DNA of 64,000 nucleotides, taken from NCBI RefSeq assembly GCF_003859805.1, contig NZ_RQZG01000008.1:124001-188000 (forward strand), given 5' to 3'. Position 1 is the stretch's first letter; every line of letters starts with the position of its first letter. The position numbers and the translations under genes are program-made. Source of the DNA: Arachnia propionica (GTDB lineage Bacteria; Actinomycetota; Actinomycetes; Propionibacteriales; Propionibacteriaceae). Of this stretch, positions 46,744 to 55,083 are shown piece by piece. The notes under the pieces are model-generated. The model saw only the letters and a list, made by a program, of their open reading frames with translations, searched no databases and was not told the origin of the DNA.

Positions 46744-47564
46744 AGGGAGTCAAGAAGCTGATGGCCGCGGCCAAGGCATCGATGAAGGCCGCGACACCGC
46801 TGCCGGCGAGTCTGCCCATCAAGGTGGGGGTGGATCTCGGCACCGCGTTCACCGTCATCATGGTCACCGATGCCGACGACCGGCCCCTGGCGGGGGCGAG
46901 CGTCTTCGCCGACGTGGTCCGCGACGGCGTGGTGTGGGATTTCGCCGGGGCCCGGGAGGTCGTCGCCGGACTGAAACAGGACCTGGAACGGCGTATCGGC
47001 CGTACCCTCGTCTCCGGGACCGTCACCGTCCCTCCGGCCGTCCATGACAGCGATCACCGCGCTCACCGCTACGTCATCGAGGGGGCAGGCATCGACTGCA
47101 CCCGGGTGATCGACGAGACCACGGCCGCCAACGCGGTGCTCAGGATCAACGACGGTGCCGTCGTCGACATCGGCGGTGGCACCACGGGAATCGCTGTCAT
47201 CAAGGGCGGCGAGGTGGTCAAGGTCGTCGATGAGCCGAGCGGTGGTACCCATCTCTCCCTCGTGGTGGCGGGAGGGCTCGGGATCAGCTTCGAGGAGGCC
47301 GAGAAGCTCAAACGCAAGCCCGCCCAGCAGGCCCGGATCGCCCCGATGGTGGCCCCGGTGCTGGAGAAGATGTCCACCATCGTCGCCCGCGCCATCGAGG
47401 GCCACGACGTCCCTCACATCCACTTGGTCGGAGGAACCAGTGCCTTCAAGGGTGTCGAGGAGATCATGACCCGGATCACCGGGGTGAAGGCCACGGCTGC
47501 CCCCCATCCCATGCTCGTCACACCGCTCGGCGTCGCCAGCTGGGCAGAACCCACCACCGACTGA
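46740..47564 (+). CDS. eutJ: Hsp70-like ethanolamine utilisation chaperone EutJ
   Basis: 274-residue actin/Hsp70-fold protein lacking the substrate-binding half, like EutJ and PilM-type proteins. Phosphate motifs VGVDLGTAFTVIMV and VVDIGGGTTGIAVI, and adenosine motif IHLVGGTSAFKG. It is presumed to help assembly or folding of lumen enzymes; the biochemical role is unsettled. GTG 46740 overlaps the eutT stop. Confidence 0.92.
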   Translation: MKGVKKLMAAAKASMKAATPLPASLPIKVGVDLGTAFTVIMVTDADDRPLAGASVFADVVRDGVVWDFAGAREVVAGLKQDLERRIGRTLVSGTVTVPPAVHDSDHRAHRYVIEGAGIDCTRVIDETTAANAVLRINDGAVVDIGGGTTGIAVIKGGEVVKVVDEPSGGTHLSLVVAGGLGISFEEAEKLKRKPAQQARIAPMVAPVLEKMSTIVARAIEGHDVPHIHLVGGTSAFKGVEEIMTRITGVKATAAPHPMLVTPLGVASWAEPTTD

Positions 47565-47581
47565 ACCTGAAGGAGACCACC

Positions 47582-47896
47582 ATGGCACGCCAGATCGTCA
47601 CCCAGGACCAGATCATCCAGCTCCTGGCCGAGGGGGCCTGCGAGCTGCGCGTCGATGCCGATGCGATCATCACCGATGTCGCCGCCGAGCTGGCCCAGGA
47701 CCGGGGGCTGCGGATCATCCGCGGCACCGACACCGTCTCGGGTGCACCGAGCACACGGTCGACACCGACGCCGACATCGCAGTCAAGCGGTGCAGTGCCA
47801 CCCCCGCGTGATGAGGTCCGACGTGCCGTCGTGGCGGCGCTCGGCGCCGAGCCGGAACAGCTGGATGCCGTGCTGGACCGAGTCCTCGAGGCCTGA
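47582..47896 (+). CDS. Uncharacterised microcompartment-operon protein (EutQ/EutT N-module plus helix)
   Basis: 104 aa, no enzyme domain visible. Residues 1-48 (VTQDQIIQLLAEGACELRVD, ADAIITDVAAELAQDRGLRI) align by eye with the N-termini of EutQ and EutT. A Ser/Thr/Pro linker (about 50-74) follows, then a C-terminal amphipathic region EVRRAVVAALGAEPEQLDAV reminiscent of encapsulation peptides. Its own ribosome-binding site is AAGGAG before ATG 47582; pta begins one base after its stop. I do not recognise a named family. An adaptor or assembly role is inference. Confidence 0.8.
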   Translation: MARQIVTQDQIIQLLAEGACELRVDADAIITDVAAELAQDRGLRIIRGTDTVSGAPSTRSTPTPTSQSSGAVPPPRDEVRRAVVAALGAEPEQLDAVLDRVLEA

Positions 47897-47897
47897 G

Positions 47898-49604
47898 ATG
47901 AGCGTTCGGACACATCTCATCCCGATCGCGGCGTCGGGGGACAGCAACGCGGCCGTGCGGGTGTTGACGCAGGTGTTGCGTGGTGCCGCCACCATCGACC
48001 TCGGTCCGGCCTTCACGGCTGACCCGACTGCGGTGGCGAAGGACCCCGATGCGGCGTTGGGCCGGGCCCTCGACATGGTGGAGGCCGCGGGGGAGGAGGT
48101 CATCAGCCACACCACACTGCCCGCTGCGCTGCAACCGCTGACCCTCGAACTGGGGGCGAAGCTCGCCGCGACGCTCGGGGCCGGGGTCGTGCTGGTGCAG
48201 GACTGGGAGGACGCCGCTGCGCTCGAGGTGGCGACCACCGTCTGCCGGGCCCACGGGGCCGAGGTCGTCGCGACCTTCGACGGCCGCAGTCTCCGGCTCG
48301 CCGAGTTGCCCGACCTGGCCGCTCCGAACGGACTCGGTGTGGCGGACATCCTGCGGGACCTCGTCGCCGGGAGCCGCCCGGTCGTTCCCGCTGAACGTGA
48401 CGATCTCCTGCTGGGGCTGCTCATCGGGCTGGCCTCCGGTCAGTTCCCGCTGCCCGCCTCCGTCCTGGTCGACGGCGAGCCCCGTGGCAGTCTGGCCGAG
48501 ATGTGGCGCAGCCTGCTGCCCCAGGTACCGTTGCGCCGTCGCGGCGAGGTGACCGCACCCCAGCCGACGAAACAGCAGCTGGTCACCGTGCTCGACAGGC
48601 ATCACGAGAAGGCCGTCACCCCGGTCCGGTTCCAGCGAGGACTGCTGGCCGAGGCCAGGGCGGCGAGTTCCCACATCGTCCTGCCGGAGGGTGTTGAGCC
48701 GCGCATCCTGCGTGCCGCGGATCAGCTGTTGCAGGACGGGGCCGTGAGGCTGACCCTGCTGGGTGATCCCGATGAGGTCGCTCGTCTGGCGGCAGCGGAG
48801 GGGGTCGACATCGACGGTGCGGAGGTGGTCGATCCGCTCACCCATCCGTGGCGGGACCGGTTCGCCGACGAGTACGCGGAGCTGCGTGCGAAGAAGGGGG
48901 TCACCCGGGAGCAGGCCTTCGAGAGGATGGCCGACGTGTCCTACTTCGGCACGATGATGGTGCGTGATGGCCTGGCCGACGGGATGGTCTCCGGTGCGAT
49001 CCACACCACCGCCCACACCATCCGTCCGGCCTTCGAGGTGATCCGTACCCGGCCCGGGGTCTCGGTGGTCTCCTCGGCCTTCTTCATGTGCCTGGCCGAT
49101 CGGGTGCTGGTGTTCGGTGACTGCGCGGTCAATCCGAACCCGACCCCGGCCCAGTTGGCAGACATCGCGGCGGCCTCGGCCGAGACGGCCCGCAGTTTCG
49201 GTATCAACCCCAGGGTGGCGCTGCTGTCCTACTCGACGGGGACCTCCGGTGCCGGGCCGGACGTCGAGGCCGTGACCGAGGCCACCCGGTTGCTGCGCGA
49301 GGCAGCCCCGGACCTGGCCTGCGACGGTCCGCTGCAGTTCGACGCGGCGGTGGATGCGAAGGTCGCGCGTTCCAAGGCCCCGGACTCGCCGGTGGCCGGA
49401 CAGGCCAATGTGCTGATCTTCCCCGACCTGAACGCGGGCAACATCGGCTACAAGGCGGTGCAACGCACCGCCGGTGCACTGGCCATCGGTCCGGTGCTGC
49501 AGGGCCTCAACAAGCCGGTCAACGACCTGTCCCGGGGTGCCCTGGTCGAGGACATCGTCAACACGGTGCTCATCACCGCGATCCAGGCCGGGGCTGCCCG
49601 GTGA
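47898..49604 (+). CDS. pta: Phosphate acetyltransferase with long N-terminal domain
   Basis: Converts acetyl-CoA to acetyl phosphate and frees CoA for EutE. Of 568 aa, residues about 250-568 are the PTA_PTB catalytic domain (IVLPEGVEPRILRAAD, DGMVSGAIHTTAHTIRPAFE, SYSTGTSGAGPDVE). The first ~240 residues resemble the N-terminal region of long Pta enzymes but lack a usable P-loop (LIPIAASGDSNAAV), and include a DRTGG-like stretch. EutD and PduL, the usual compartment enzymes, are absent, so this Pta probably does the job. Last gene of the operon. Confidence 0.9.
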   Translation: MSVRTHLIPIAASGDSNAAVRVLTQVLRGAATIDLGPAFTADPTAVAKDPDAALGRALDMVEAAGEEVISHTTLPAALQPLTLELGAKLAATLGAGVVLVQDWEDAAALEVATTVCRAHGAEVVATFDGRSLRLAELPDLAAPNGLGVADILRDLVAGSRPVVPAERDDLLLGLLIGLASGQFPLPASVLVDGEPRGSLAEMWRSLLPQVPLRRRGEVTAPQPTKQQLVTVLDRHHEKAVTPVRFQRGLLAEARAASSHIVLPEGVEPRILRAADQLLQDGAVRLTLLGDPDEVARLAAAEGVDIDGAEVVDPLTHPWRDRFADEYAELRAKKGVTREQAFERMADVSYFGTMMVRDGLADGMVSGAIHTTAHTIRPAFEVIRTRPGVSVVSSAFFMCLADRVLVFGDCAVNPNPTPAQLADIAAASAETARSFGINPRVALLSYSTGTSGAGPDVEAVTEATRLLREAAPDLACDGPLQFDAAVDAKVARSKAPDSPVAGQANVLIFPDLNAGNIGYKAVQRTAGALAIGPVLQGLNKPVNDLSRGALVEDIVNTVLITAIQAGAAR

Positions 49605-49724
49605 CGTAGCCGACGAAGAACGGCCTGCCGCCAAGGACGTACACGCCAGCCTCTTCTGCCAGGGATTCGTGCCGGGAAGGGCGTGGCTTCAGCCCACCCT
49701 GTCTGCTGGAAGTCGATCGCCCGG

Positions 49725-49768
49725 TTGACAGTACGTGATTCCTGACTACAGTTCTTAGTGATCACTAA
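49725..49768 (+). promoter_or_regulatory. MFS exporter promoter with TetR-type operator
   Basis: TTGACA (49725-49730), 16-nt spacer, TACAGT (49747-49752). The perfect 14-bp palindrome TTAGTGATCACTAA (49755-49768) sits where RNA polymerase would start. The ribosome-binding site AAGGAG follows at 49771-49776. Confidence 0.85.
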
Positions 49769-49781
49769 CTAAGGAGATGGG

Positions 49782-51143
49782 ATGAAGTCAGGATCGTCCA
49801 CGGGCGTGGTGGCGCTCACCGCTGGTGCCGCATTCATCGCGGGGCTCGACAACCTCGTGGTCACCTTCGCGTTGCCCGCGATCCAGCAGGACTTCGGGCT
49901 GGAGGTCTCCGCGCTGAGCTGGATCGTGAACGCCTACACCTTCACCTTCGCCGTGTTCATGCTGGCGGCAGCGGCCGTCGGGGAGCGCATCGGCAGGAGG
50001 ACGGCCTTCCAGGTCGGGGTGGGCATCTTCACCGCCGCCTCCATCGTGGTTGCCCTGTCACCCGGTGTCGAGGTGCTCGTGATCGCCCGGGCCGTCCAGG
50101 GAGTGGGGGCGGCGATCCTCGTCCCGCTCTCCTTGACCCTGCTCGTGCAGGAGACGGTCGAGGAGAGACGCCCGGTGGCCATCGCCGTCTGGTCGGCGGC
50201 TCAAGGGCTCGCAACGGCGATCGGCCCGCTGATCGGTGGGGCCATCGTGCAGTTCGTCGGTTGGCAGTGGGGCTTCTGGATCAACGTACCCATCGGCCTG
50301 CTGCTCATGTTCGCTGCGCCACGCATGGTCCGCGACCTCACCACCAGCACAGGGGCCTTCGACCTCGTCGGTCTCATCGGACTCTCGACGGCGGTGCTGG
50401 CCCTGGTGATCGCCCTGACAGCAGGCGGTCCCGCACTGGCCATCGGCGTCGGTGCCGTGGCTGTGGTGTCGTTCGTCTGGTTCCTGGGTCACATCCGGCG
50501 GTCCCGACACCCGGTCATCGATCCCGGCCTGCTGAGCTCGAGGGGATTCACCCTGACCAATCTCACCGCGTTGTTGGTGACCGCCGGGATGTTCGGGGTG
50601 GTCTTCCTGCTCACCCAGTACCTCCAGCGGGTGCGTGGGTACGAACCACTGCAGGCCGGGTTGCTCACCCTGCCCTGGACCCTGCTGCCGGTGCTCGCGG
50701 CCCCCATCGCCGGGCAGCTCGTGCCCCGGTTCGGCACGGGGCGCATCCTGACGTTCGGTGCCCTGCTCCAGGCGGCCTCACTGGTCTCGTTCGCCCTGGT
50801 CCTGCGGCCTGACGTGCCCTACCTGCTCCTGCTGCCGGGGCTGCTGCTCGCCGGGCTGGGGATGGGTGCCTTCTTCGCGGTGCTCGCCACCCAGGCCCTG
50901 CGCTTCGTCCCGGCCAAGGATGAAGGGATCGCCTCGGGCATCAACAACTTCGTCCGGGAACTGGGCGTGCTCATCGGTGTCGCGATGCTCACCGCGGTCT
51001 TCATCATCACCGGTGACCAGAGCGATGCCGCACAGTTCACCCGAGGTCTGGTCGCAAGCCTGTGGGTCGGGGCAGCGGTCCTCACCCTCGCCGTGGTGAG
51101 CAGCCTGTCAACCCCGAAACCGGATGACTCACCTGCTGCCTGA
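49782..51143 (+). CDS. MFS multidrug-type exporter (DHA2-like)
   Basis: Proton-driven efflux permease of 453 aa with about 13-14 hydrophobic segments. N-terminal LDNLVVTFALPAIQQDFG is the D1-type motif of 14-helix drug exporters, followed by motif A GERIGRR and motif C-like GLATAIGPLIGGAIV. The strong promoter and TetR palindrome suggest drug- or metabolite-induced expression. It converges on and overlaps the tetR 3' end by 15 bp. Confidence 0.9.
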   Translation: MKSGSSTGVVALTAGAAFIAGLDNLVVTFALPAIQQDFGLEVSALSWIVNAYTFTFAVFMLAAAAVGERIGRRTAFQVGVGIFTAASIVVALSPGVEVLVIARAVQGVGAAILVPLSLTLLVQETVEERRPVAIAVWSAAQGLATAIGPLIGGAIVQFVGWQWGFWINVPIGLLLMFAAPRMVRDLTTSTGAFDLVGLIGLSTAVLALVIALTAGGPALAIGVGAVAVVSFVWFLGHIRRSRHPVIDPGLLSSRGFTLTNLTALLVTAGMFGVVFLLTQYLQRVRGYEPLQAGLLTLPWTLLPVLAAPIAGQLVPRFGTGRILTFGALLQAASLVSFALVLRPDVPYLLLLPGLLLAGLGMGAFFAVLATQALRFVPAKDEGIASGINNFVRELGVLIGVAMLTAVFIITGDQSDAAQFTRGLVASLWVGAAVLTLAVVSSLSTPKPDDSPAA

Positions 51144-51674
51144 GGAGCGCTGCCAGGCCCTGGTCACCGTGCACTGACCGATCTCATCGAGCTGGAGGGC
51201 GGCGGCGACGTTGTAGAGGACCCAGCCTCCCATCATGTCCCCGACCACCTCCGTCGAGGCGCCGGACAGCGACCCGACCAGGCGCCAGATGCGCTCGAAG
51301 CGTTGCGCCACGACCTCGCGGATCTCCTCGTCGGTGCAGCTGGCCGCCCAGGCCTGCAGCTGGAGGGTCAACAGTTCCTTCTCCTTCGACAGCAGGGCGT
51401 CGTAGGCCGTGGCCAACGCCTGTCCTGGCTCAGCGGCGGTGGCGTTCTCCGCGGCCTCCAGCAGAACGGCCTCGATGCGGTCGCAACACAGTTGCCACGT
51501 CGCGATGAACAGTTGCAGCTTGGAGCCGAAGAGCTGGAACAGGTAGGGCTGGGAAACTCCCACCCGTGCGGCGATGGCCTGGGTCGATGCGCCGTGGTAG
51601 CCGGAACGGGCGAACTCATGGGTGGCCGCCGTCAGCACCTGGTGCCGACGCTGCTCGGCGGACATCCTGCTCAT
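51129..51674 (-). CDS. TetR-family regulator
   Basis: 181 aa. The N-terminal helix-turn-helix is AIAARVGVSQPYLFQLFGSK; the rest is an all-helical ligand domain. It probably represses the neighbouring exporter through the palindrome at 49755-49768. ATG 51674 overlaps the valS stop (ATGA), so it is translated from the valS message and lacks a promoter of its own at the usual place. Confidence 0.9.
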   Translation of the reverse strand: MSRMSAEQRRHQVLTAATHEFARSGYHGASTQAIAARVGVSQPYLFQLFGSKLQLFIATWQLCCDRIEAVLLEAAENATAAEPGQALATAYDALLSKEKELLTLQLQAWAASCTDEEIREVVAQRFERIWRLVGSLSGASTEVVGDMMGGWVLYNVAAALQLDEIGQCTVTRAWQRSSGSR

Positions 51675-54211
51675 TGAGCCAGCTCGGCCTCGGCCGTGAG
51701 CGGACCGTCGGCGACCTCCCAGGTGATCTCCCCGGTGATCCGGCACACCGCCCTCAGGTCTGCCTCGACGGCCTGCAGACGTTCCAGTGAGGCCTGCTCG
51801 CCCCGGAAGACGACGGCCGTCACGGGGGTCTTCATCGAGGCCTTCGCACTCGACTTGGCACCGCGTACCGCGATCAGCACGGCGGCGACATCCGCGATGA
51901 GCTCGGTGGCGCCGTCAGTGTTGACCTCCGTGGGCACCGGCCAGGCAGCCTTGTGGATCGAGGAGCCGTGGGTCCACGACCAGGTCTCCTCCGTCACGAA
52001 CGGCAGGAACGGGGCGAACAGCCTCAGCTGCACGTCGAGGGCCAGGGCCAGGGCATGCTGGGCCGAGGCCTGTTCCTCGGGGGAGTGGGTGCCGTAGGCG
52101 CGCTCCTTGACCAGCTCCAGGTAGTCGTCGCAGAAGGCCCAGAAGAAGGACTCCGCCACCTCCAGTGCAGTGGTGTAGTCGAACTCCTCGAAGGCCCGTG
52201 TGGCGGCGGTGACCACCTCGGCCAGCCCGGCCAGCATCGCCTTGTCGACGGGATTGATCACCCGGGCGAGATCACCCGGCTCCGGTGCCATCGACAGCAC
52301 GAACTTCCCGGCGTTGAGGATCTTCATCGCCAGGCGACGGCCCACCTTCATCTGTGACTCGTCGAAGGGGGAGTCCATGCCGGGACGGGCCATCGCAGCC
52401 CGCCACCGGACCGCGTCGGAGCCATACTTCTCCAGGATGTCGGAGGGCACCACGACGTTGCCCTTGGACTTCGACATCTTCTTGCGGTCCGGGTCCACGA
52501 CGAAACCGGAGATGGTGGCGCGCTTCCATGGCAACGAGTGGTTCTCCGCATTGGCGCGGACCACCCGGGAGAACAGCCAGGTGCGGATGATGTCGTGGGC
52601 CTGAGGGGCGATGTCCATCGGGAAGGTCAGGGCGAACAGTTCCGGGTCCCGCTCCCAGCCGCAGGCGATCTGCGGGGTCAGCGACGAGGTGGCCCAGGTG
52701 TCCATCACGTCCGGGTCGGCGATGAAACCGCCCGGGACGCCGCGCTGCGACTCGTCGTAGCCGGGCGGGCAGGTGGTGACGGGATCCACCGGCAGGCTCG
52801 CCTCGTCGGCGACGATCATCGCCTCGTGGTCGGGCTCCCCGTCGGCATCCAGCGGGTACCACACGGGGAACGGCACCCCGAAGAACCGCTGCCGGGAGAT
52901 CAGCCAGTCCCCGTTGAGCCCACTCACCCAGTTGTCGTAGCGGTGACGCATGTGGTCCGGGGTCCACTCCAGCTCCTGGCCCCGCTCCAGCAGTGTGGCC
53001 TTCAGCTGCTCGTCACGGCCGCCGTTGGCGAGGTACCACTGCCGGGTGGCGACGATCTCGAGCGGCTTGTCACCCTTCTCGTAGAAGTTGACGGGACGCG
53101 AGATCGGCTTCGGCTCACCGTCGAGATCACCGGAGGAGCGCAGCAGCTCCACCATCGCGGCCCGGGCGGAGAAAACGGTCTTGCCCGCCAGCTCGGCGTA
53201 CGGCTCCGGATTCACCAGCCACTCAGGGGTCTCCCGCTGCAGCCTGCCGTCACGGCCGATCACGGTTCGGGTGGGCAGCTCCAGTTCCCGCCACCACTGC
53301 ACGTCGGTGAGGTCACCGAAGGTACAGCACATCGCGATTCCGGCACCCTTGTCGGGTTCGGCCGCAGGATGGGCCAGCACTGGCACCTCGACCCCGAAGA
53401 CGGGGGAGGAGACCGTGGTGCCGAAGAGGGTCTGGTAGCGCTCGTCGTCGGGATGGGCGATCAGGGCACAGACACTCGGCAGCAGCTCTGGCCGGGTGGT
53501 CTCGATGAACACCGGGCCGTCCTCCCGGTGGAAGGCCACCCGGTGGTAGGCCCCCGGGTGCTCCCGGGACTCGAGTTCGGCCTGGGCGACGGCGGTCTGG
53601 AAGGTGACGTCCCACATGGTCGGGGCATGGCTGAGGTAGGCCTCGCCCCGGGCCAGGTTGCGCAGGAAGGCGCGCTGCGCCACCGCCTGCGTGGTCGGCG
53701 AGATCGTGGTGTAGAGGGTGTCCCAGTCGATGGACAGCCCGAGGTGACGCCACAGCTCCTCGAAGACCTGCTCGTCGATGGCGGTCAGCTCCTGACACAG
53801 CTCCACGAAGTTGCGGCGAGAGATCGCCACCTGTCGCTTCGGGTCGGGTTTCGCCGGGGGGGTGAAGTCCTCCTCGTAGGGCAACGACGGGTCACAACGC
53901 ACCCCGTAGTAGTTCTGGACGCGTCGCTCCGTCGGCAGACCGTTGTCATCCCAACCCATCGGGTAGAACACCTGCTTGCCGAGCATCCGCTGGTGGCGGG
54001 CGATGGTGTCGGTGTGGGTGTAGGAGAACACGTGGCCGACGTGCAGCGATCCCGAGACCGTCGGTGGCGGGGTGTCGATGGAGAACACCTCGTCGCGGCT
54101 GGTCGGTCGCTGGAAGGCGTAGGTGGCGTCCTCCCGCCATACCTGCGCCCACTTGTCCTCGAGTCCTTCGAGAGCGGGCTTTGCAGGCAGGCCGGAGGCA
54201 TAGTTCGTCAT
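51671..54211 (-). CDS. valS: Valine--tRNA ligase
   Basis: Class I aminoacyl-tRNA synthetase, 846 aa. HIGH motif as HVGH in TVSGSLHVGHVFSYTHTDTI, KMSKS as KKMSKSKGN, a CP1 editing domain between, and an anticodon-binding C-terminus. It is of the shorter type carrying YPMGWDDNGLPTERRVQNYYG and lacks the long C-terminal coiled coil of E. coli ValRS. No T-box is visible in the 64 nt leader. Confidence 0.95.
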   Translation of the reverse strand: MTNYASGLPAKPALEGLEDKWAQVWREDATYAFQRPTSRDEVFSIDTPPPTVSGSLHVGHVFSYTHTDTIARHQRMLGKQVFYPMGWDDNGLPTERRVQNYYGVRCDPSLPYEEDFTPPAKPDPKRQVAISRRNFVELCQELTAIDEQVFEELWRHLGLSIDWDTLYTTISPTTQAVAQRAFLRNLARGEAYLSHAPTMWDVTFQTAVAQAELESREHPGAYHRVAFHREDGPVFIETTRPELLPSVCALIAHPDDERYQTLFGTTVSSPVFGVEVPVLAHPAAEPDKGAGIAMCCTFGDLTDVQWWRELELPTRTVIGRDGRLQRETPEWLVNPEPYAELAGKTVFSARAAMVELLRSSGDLDGEPKPISRPVNFYEKGDKPLEIVATRQWYLANGGRDEQLKATLLERGQELEWTPDHMRHRYDNWVSGLNGDWLISRQRFFGVPFPVWYPLDADGEPDHEAMIVADEASLPVDPVTTCPPGYDESQRGVPGGFIADPDVMDTWATSSLTPQIACGWERDPELFALTFPMDIAPQAHDIIRTWLFSRVVRANAENHSLPWKRATISGFVVDPDRKKMSKSKGNVVVPSDILEKYGSDAVRWRAAMARPGMDSPFDESQMKVGRRLAMKILNAGKFVLSMAPEPGDLARVINPVDKAMLAGLAEVVTAATRAFEEFDYTTALEVAESFFWAFCDDYLELVKERAYGTHSPEEQASAQHALALALDVQLRLFAPFLPFVTEETWSWTHGSSIHKAAWPVPTEVNTDGATELIADVAAVLIAVRGAKSSAKASMKTPVTAVVFRGEQASLERLQAVEADLRAVCRITGEITWEVADGPLTAEAELAQ

Positions 54212-54255
54212 GGACAGGCATCGTAGTTGTGCCTGCCGAGAACCGTCGAATGGAA

Positions 54256-54269
54256 ACGCCCCGGGGCGT
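54256..54269 (-). terminator. Possible terminator after the DsbA-like gene
   Basis: Perfect palindrome ACGCCCCGGGGCGT followed on the minus strand by TT, 7 nt after the thioredoxin-like gene and before valS. Short stem and tight loop, so only a weak candidate. Confidence 0.4.
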
Positions 54270-54275
54270 CTTCGT

Positions 54276-55070
54276 TCAGGAGTTCTTGAGCTTCTCGATC
54301 GCCTCCATGAGGGATTCGGCGGTCGGCTCGATGAGGACGCTCTTGGCGGCCTCGTCGTAGAACTTCAGTTCCTTGCCGTCGACGGTGAAGGTCGGGGTCT
54401 GCGTGATCCCGTTCTCCGACATCGCCTTGTAGGACTTCTCCGCGAAGTTGGCGTAGGCCTTGTCGTCGTAGAGCTTCTGGAACTCGGTCAGGGCCTCGCC
54501 GGTGATCCCGGCCTGGGCGGCGAAGTCCACGCGGAGCTGCTCATCGCTGAAACCGGCCCCCTCGTTCGGCTGGTTGTCGAAGACCACCTTGTGGTATTCG
54601 CGGTACTTGCCGACGGCGTCGGCTGCGGCCGCCGCCAGGGCGGCTCGCGAGGAGGACTTCGCGTTGCCGTCACGGTTCACGCTGTCCAGGAAGTAGGCGG
54701 TTCGGATCTCGACCGTGATCCTCCCCTCGTCGACGAGCTGGGTGACCACGCTGCCGTACTCCTGCTCCCGAGACTTGCATCCCGGGCACTGGTAGTCCTC
54801 GTAGATGACCAGGTGCGGGACCTCGCCGCTCGGTTTGGTGTCCTGGGAGACCAGCTGGATGCCGTGGCCCTCGGTGGCGTTCGGTGGCGTCGCCACGTTG
54901 CTGTTCCTGCCCACGACCTGGGTGAGGACGATGGCGACGATCGCCACGGCGATGATTGCGAGCACACCGAGGCCGATGCCCATCATGCGCTTCTGGCGGG
55001 CCTGGCGTTCCTCCAGCTCCTGCTGCCGTCGCAGGGCTGCACGCTTGCTCAGATTCGAGTTGTTGGCCAT
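54276..55070 (-). CDS. Membrane-anchored DsbA-like thioredoxin-fold oxidoreductase
   Basis: 264 aa. A charged coiled-coil N-terminus (RRQQELEERQARQKRM) precedes one membrane helix (about 30-52), then an extracytoplasmic DsbA-type domain with active site CPGC in YEDYQCPGCKSRE and cis-proline context QTPTFTVDG. It should form or shuffle disulfides in exported proteins. Second gene of a pair with the MauE-like protein, 13 nt downstream. Confidence 0.9.
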   Translation of the reverse strand: MANNSNLSKRAALRRQQELEERQARQKRMMGIGLGVLAIIAVAIVAIVLTQVVGRNSNVATPPNATEGHGIQLVSQDTKPSGEVPHLVIYEDYQCPGCKSREQEYGSVVTQLVDEGRITVEIRTAYFLDSVNRDGNAKSSSRAALAAAAADAVGKYREYHKVVFDNQPNEGAGFSDEQLRVDFAAQAGITGEALTEFQKLYDDKAYANFAEKSYKAMSENGITQTPTFTVDGKELKFYDEAAKSVLIEPTAESLMEAIEKLKNS

Positions 55071-55083
55071 GTCGGGGTACTTC

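Noticed and set aside
54212-54275. T-box leader before valS
   Set aside because: Upstream space is only 64 nt and has no T-box sequence or anti-terminator.
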